From: JBIOWF01 sp044868295
Lineage (GTDB): Bacteria > Actinomycetota > Actinomycetes > Streptosporangiales > Streptosporangiaceae
DNA: 13,237 nt
Direction: 5' to 3'
Assembly: GCA_044868295.1 (NCBI GenBank)
Contig: JBIOWF010000313.1
Coordinates: 1 to 13,237 of the forward strand
Position numbers and translations under genes: made by a program. Position 1 is the first letter of the stretch. Every line of letters begins with the position of its first letter. The notes beneath the pieces are model-generated. The model was not told the origin of the DNA. It ran no database searches and was given only the letters and a program-made list of their open reading frames with translations. Of the stretch, positions 12,080 to 13,237 are shown one piece after another.

Positions 12080-13237
12080 TTGGCGCTGGTGGAGTTGAGT
12101 GTCATGGAGCAGCGGTATCGCGCTGTGCTGGAGGTAGAGGCGGGCTGTCCGGTGATCGAGGTTGCCGAGCGGTTCGGGGTGTCGCGGCAGTCGATCCATT
12201 CGTGGGTGCGGCGGTATCGCCTGGGAGGTCTTGCCGGGTTGGCTGATCGGTCGCATCGGCCTGATCGTTGTCCGCATCAGACGGCGGTGTCGGTGGAGGT
12301 GCTGGTGTGTGAGCTGCGCAGGGCTCATCCGCGGTGGGGGCCGCAGCGGCTGGCGCATGAGCTGGAGCGACGGGGCGCCGGTCCGGTGCCGTCGCTGGCG
12401 ACCTTGTATCGGATCTTGGTTCGTAACTCGCTGATCGTCGCGGGGCAGCGGCGGCGGCCCCGCTCGTCGTATGTCCGCTGGGAACGTGAGCGGGCGATGG
12501 AGTTATGGCAGATGGACATCATGGGCGGGGTGATGCTGGCCGATGGTCGGGAGCTGAAGCTGATCACCGGCATCGACGATCACTCCCGGTTCGTCGTCAT
12601 CGCTCAACTGGTCGTGCGCGCCTCGGGGCGGGCGGTGTGTCGCGCCTTCGCACAGGCGATGCGCGCCTACGGGGTGCCGGAGGAGGTGCTCACCGATAAC
12701 GGCAAGCAGTTCACCGGCCGGTTCACCAAGCCCCGCCCGACCGAGGTGCTGTTCGAGCGGATCTGCCGGGAGAACGGTGTGACGGTGCGTAACACCAAGC
12801 CGCGTTCACCGACGACCACCGGGAAGATCGAGCGCTGGCACAAGACCGTGCGGCAGGAGTTCCTGGCCGCCAGCGGGCCGTTCGCCAGTCTGGAGCACGC
12901 CCAGGCGGCGCTGGAGGAGTGGGTGGCCGGCTACAACGCGGTTCGCCCTCATCAGGCGCTGGACATGGCCACCCCCGCCAGCCGGTTCACCCGCCACGCC
13001 GATGAGGCGCCGGGACAGGCAGGGCCCGGCGGTGATGGCGGGGAGTTGCCGCTGCGGTTGCCCGCCGAACTTACGCCGCTCGCGGCTGCGGCCCAGACAC
13101 CACCATCATCACCGTCGTCACTGTCACCGGGGCACGGTCCTGTCGTGGATGCGCTGCCGGTGGCGGTGGAGTTCGAGCGGGTCGTGCCCGGCAGCGGGAA
13201 CATGACTGCGTGCGGGCGGCAGGTGTGGCTGGGGCGG
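12080..13237 (+). CDS. IS481-family transposase, 3' end outside window
   Basis: A DDE transposase that cuts and joins DNA ends of its insertion sequence. The 386 visible codons begin MALVELSVMEQRYRAVLEV if TTG at 12080 is the start; GGAGG lies 5 nt upstream and the wording matches the usual start of this family, while ATG at 12104 is the alternative. A helix-turn-helix (VIEVAERFGVSRQSIHSWVRRYR) covers about residues 25-46. The catalytic triad is Asp146 in QMDIMGG, Asp206 in LTDNGKQF and Glu251 in GKIERWHKT, all intact in the rve/integrase core. YNAVRPHQAL follows, then a Pro/Gly/Ser-rich linker and the beginning of the C-terminal strand domain (VEFERVVPGSGNM), which is typically completed within some tens of residues. 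No frameshift or stop is seen, so the element may be active if its right end is intact. Confidence 0.9.
   Translation, partial: MALVELSVMEQRYRAVLEVEAGCPVIEVAERFGVSRQSIHSWVRRYRLGGLAGLADRSHRPDRCPHQTAVSVEVLVCELRRAHPRWGPQRLAHELERRGAGPVPSLATLYRILVRNSLIVAGQRRRPRSSYVRWERERAMELWQMDIMGGVMLADGRELKLITGIDDHSRFVVIAQLVVRASGRAVCRAFAQAMRAYGVPEEVLTDNGKQFTGRFTKPRPTEVLFERICRENGVTVRNTKPRSPTTTGKIERWHKTVRQEFLAASGPFASLEHAQAALEEWVAGYNAVRPHQALDMATPASRFTRHADEAPGQAGPGGDGGELPLRLPAELTPLAAAAQTPPSSPSSLSPGHGPVVDALPVAVEFERVVPGSGNMTACGRQVWLGR
12080..13237 (+). mobile_element. IS481-type insertion sequence, partial
   Basis: The transposase gene and the repeats just upstream (11985-12025) define the left part of an insertion sequence that continues past the window. 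The exact left boundary is uncertain; it lies within or shortly before the repeats. Confidence 0.7.

Noticed and set aside
11704..12105. Minus-strand frames of 65-66 codons before the transposase
   Set aside because: Compete with other open frames in the same DNA, have no start signals and no recognisable family.

Overview
The window reads as chromosomal DNA from a high-GC actinomycete. Genes are dense and G/C-rich at third codon positions, GTG and TTG starts are common, and the protein types (an actinobacterial polyamine operon, a DUF574-type methyltransferase, an IS481-type transposase) are typical of Streptomycetales and Streptosporangiales. I cannot name the genus from sequence alone.

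Region 1 (1-4465) is a polyamine uptake and degradation locus. On the minus strand, in transcription order, lie a gamma-aminobutyraldehyde dehydrogenase (patD type), a polyamine ABC transporter ATPase (potA type) and a lipoprotein polyamine-binding protein (potD type) that runs off the left edge. A divergent Lrp/AsnC regulator lies on the plus strand. The intergenic DNA carries an ACATG motif repeated at 21-bp steps over a consensus -35 box, which looks like an autoregulated operator. Together the genes would take up putrescine or spermidine and oxidise the aldehyde made from putrescine to GABA. No aminotransferase or permease gene is in the window; the permeases probably lie beyond the left edge.

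Region 2 (4487-5919) holds a hairpin terminator shared by converging genes and a secreted M1-family zinc aminopeptidase on the minus strand.

Region 3 (6008-6575) is a junction. It contains a 46-codon remnant of an ABC ATPase that ends just after its Walker A motif, followed by about 370 bp without a convincing gene.

Region 4 (6576-11219) is an accessory block. On the minus strand are a helix-turn-helix regulator with a large C-terminal domain and a CYTH-fold (class IV adenylate cyclase/triphosphatase superfamily) protein, coupled as a pair. Divergent from them, across a 200-bp region with a palindromic operator and a strong leader hairpin, runs a plus-strand series: a SAM-dependent methyltransferase, a small gene interrupted by an in-frame TGA, a 78-aa unknown, a possible 74-aa reading frame, a glycine-rich-domain-like protein ending in CGSGCKD, and an aminoglycoside-phosphotransferase-like kinase. 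Start/stop overlaps at the beginning of this series suggest one transcript. This is the part most likely to be a poorly described system; its purpose cannot be stated from sequence.

Region 5 (11220-13237) is decayed mobile DNA: a possible phage structural-protein fragment, a strong terminator, an unassigned stretch with two competing open frames, and an IS481-type transposase cut by the right edge. The ABC ATPase remnant on the left and the mobile debris on the right suggest that regions 3-5 are an island. I saw no tRNA, rRNA, CRISPR array, or clear direct repeats bounding the block.
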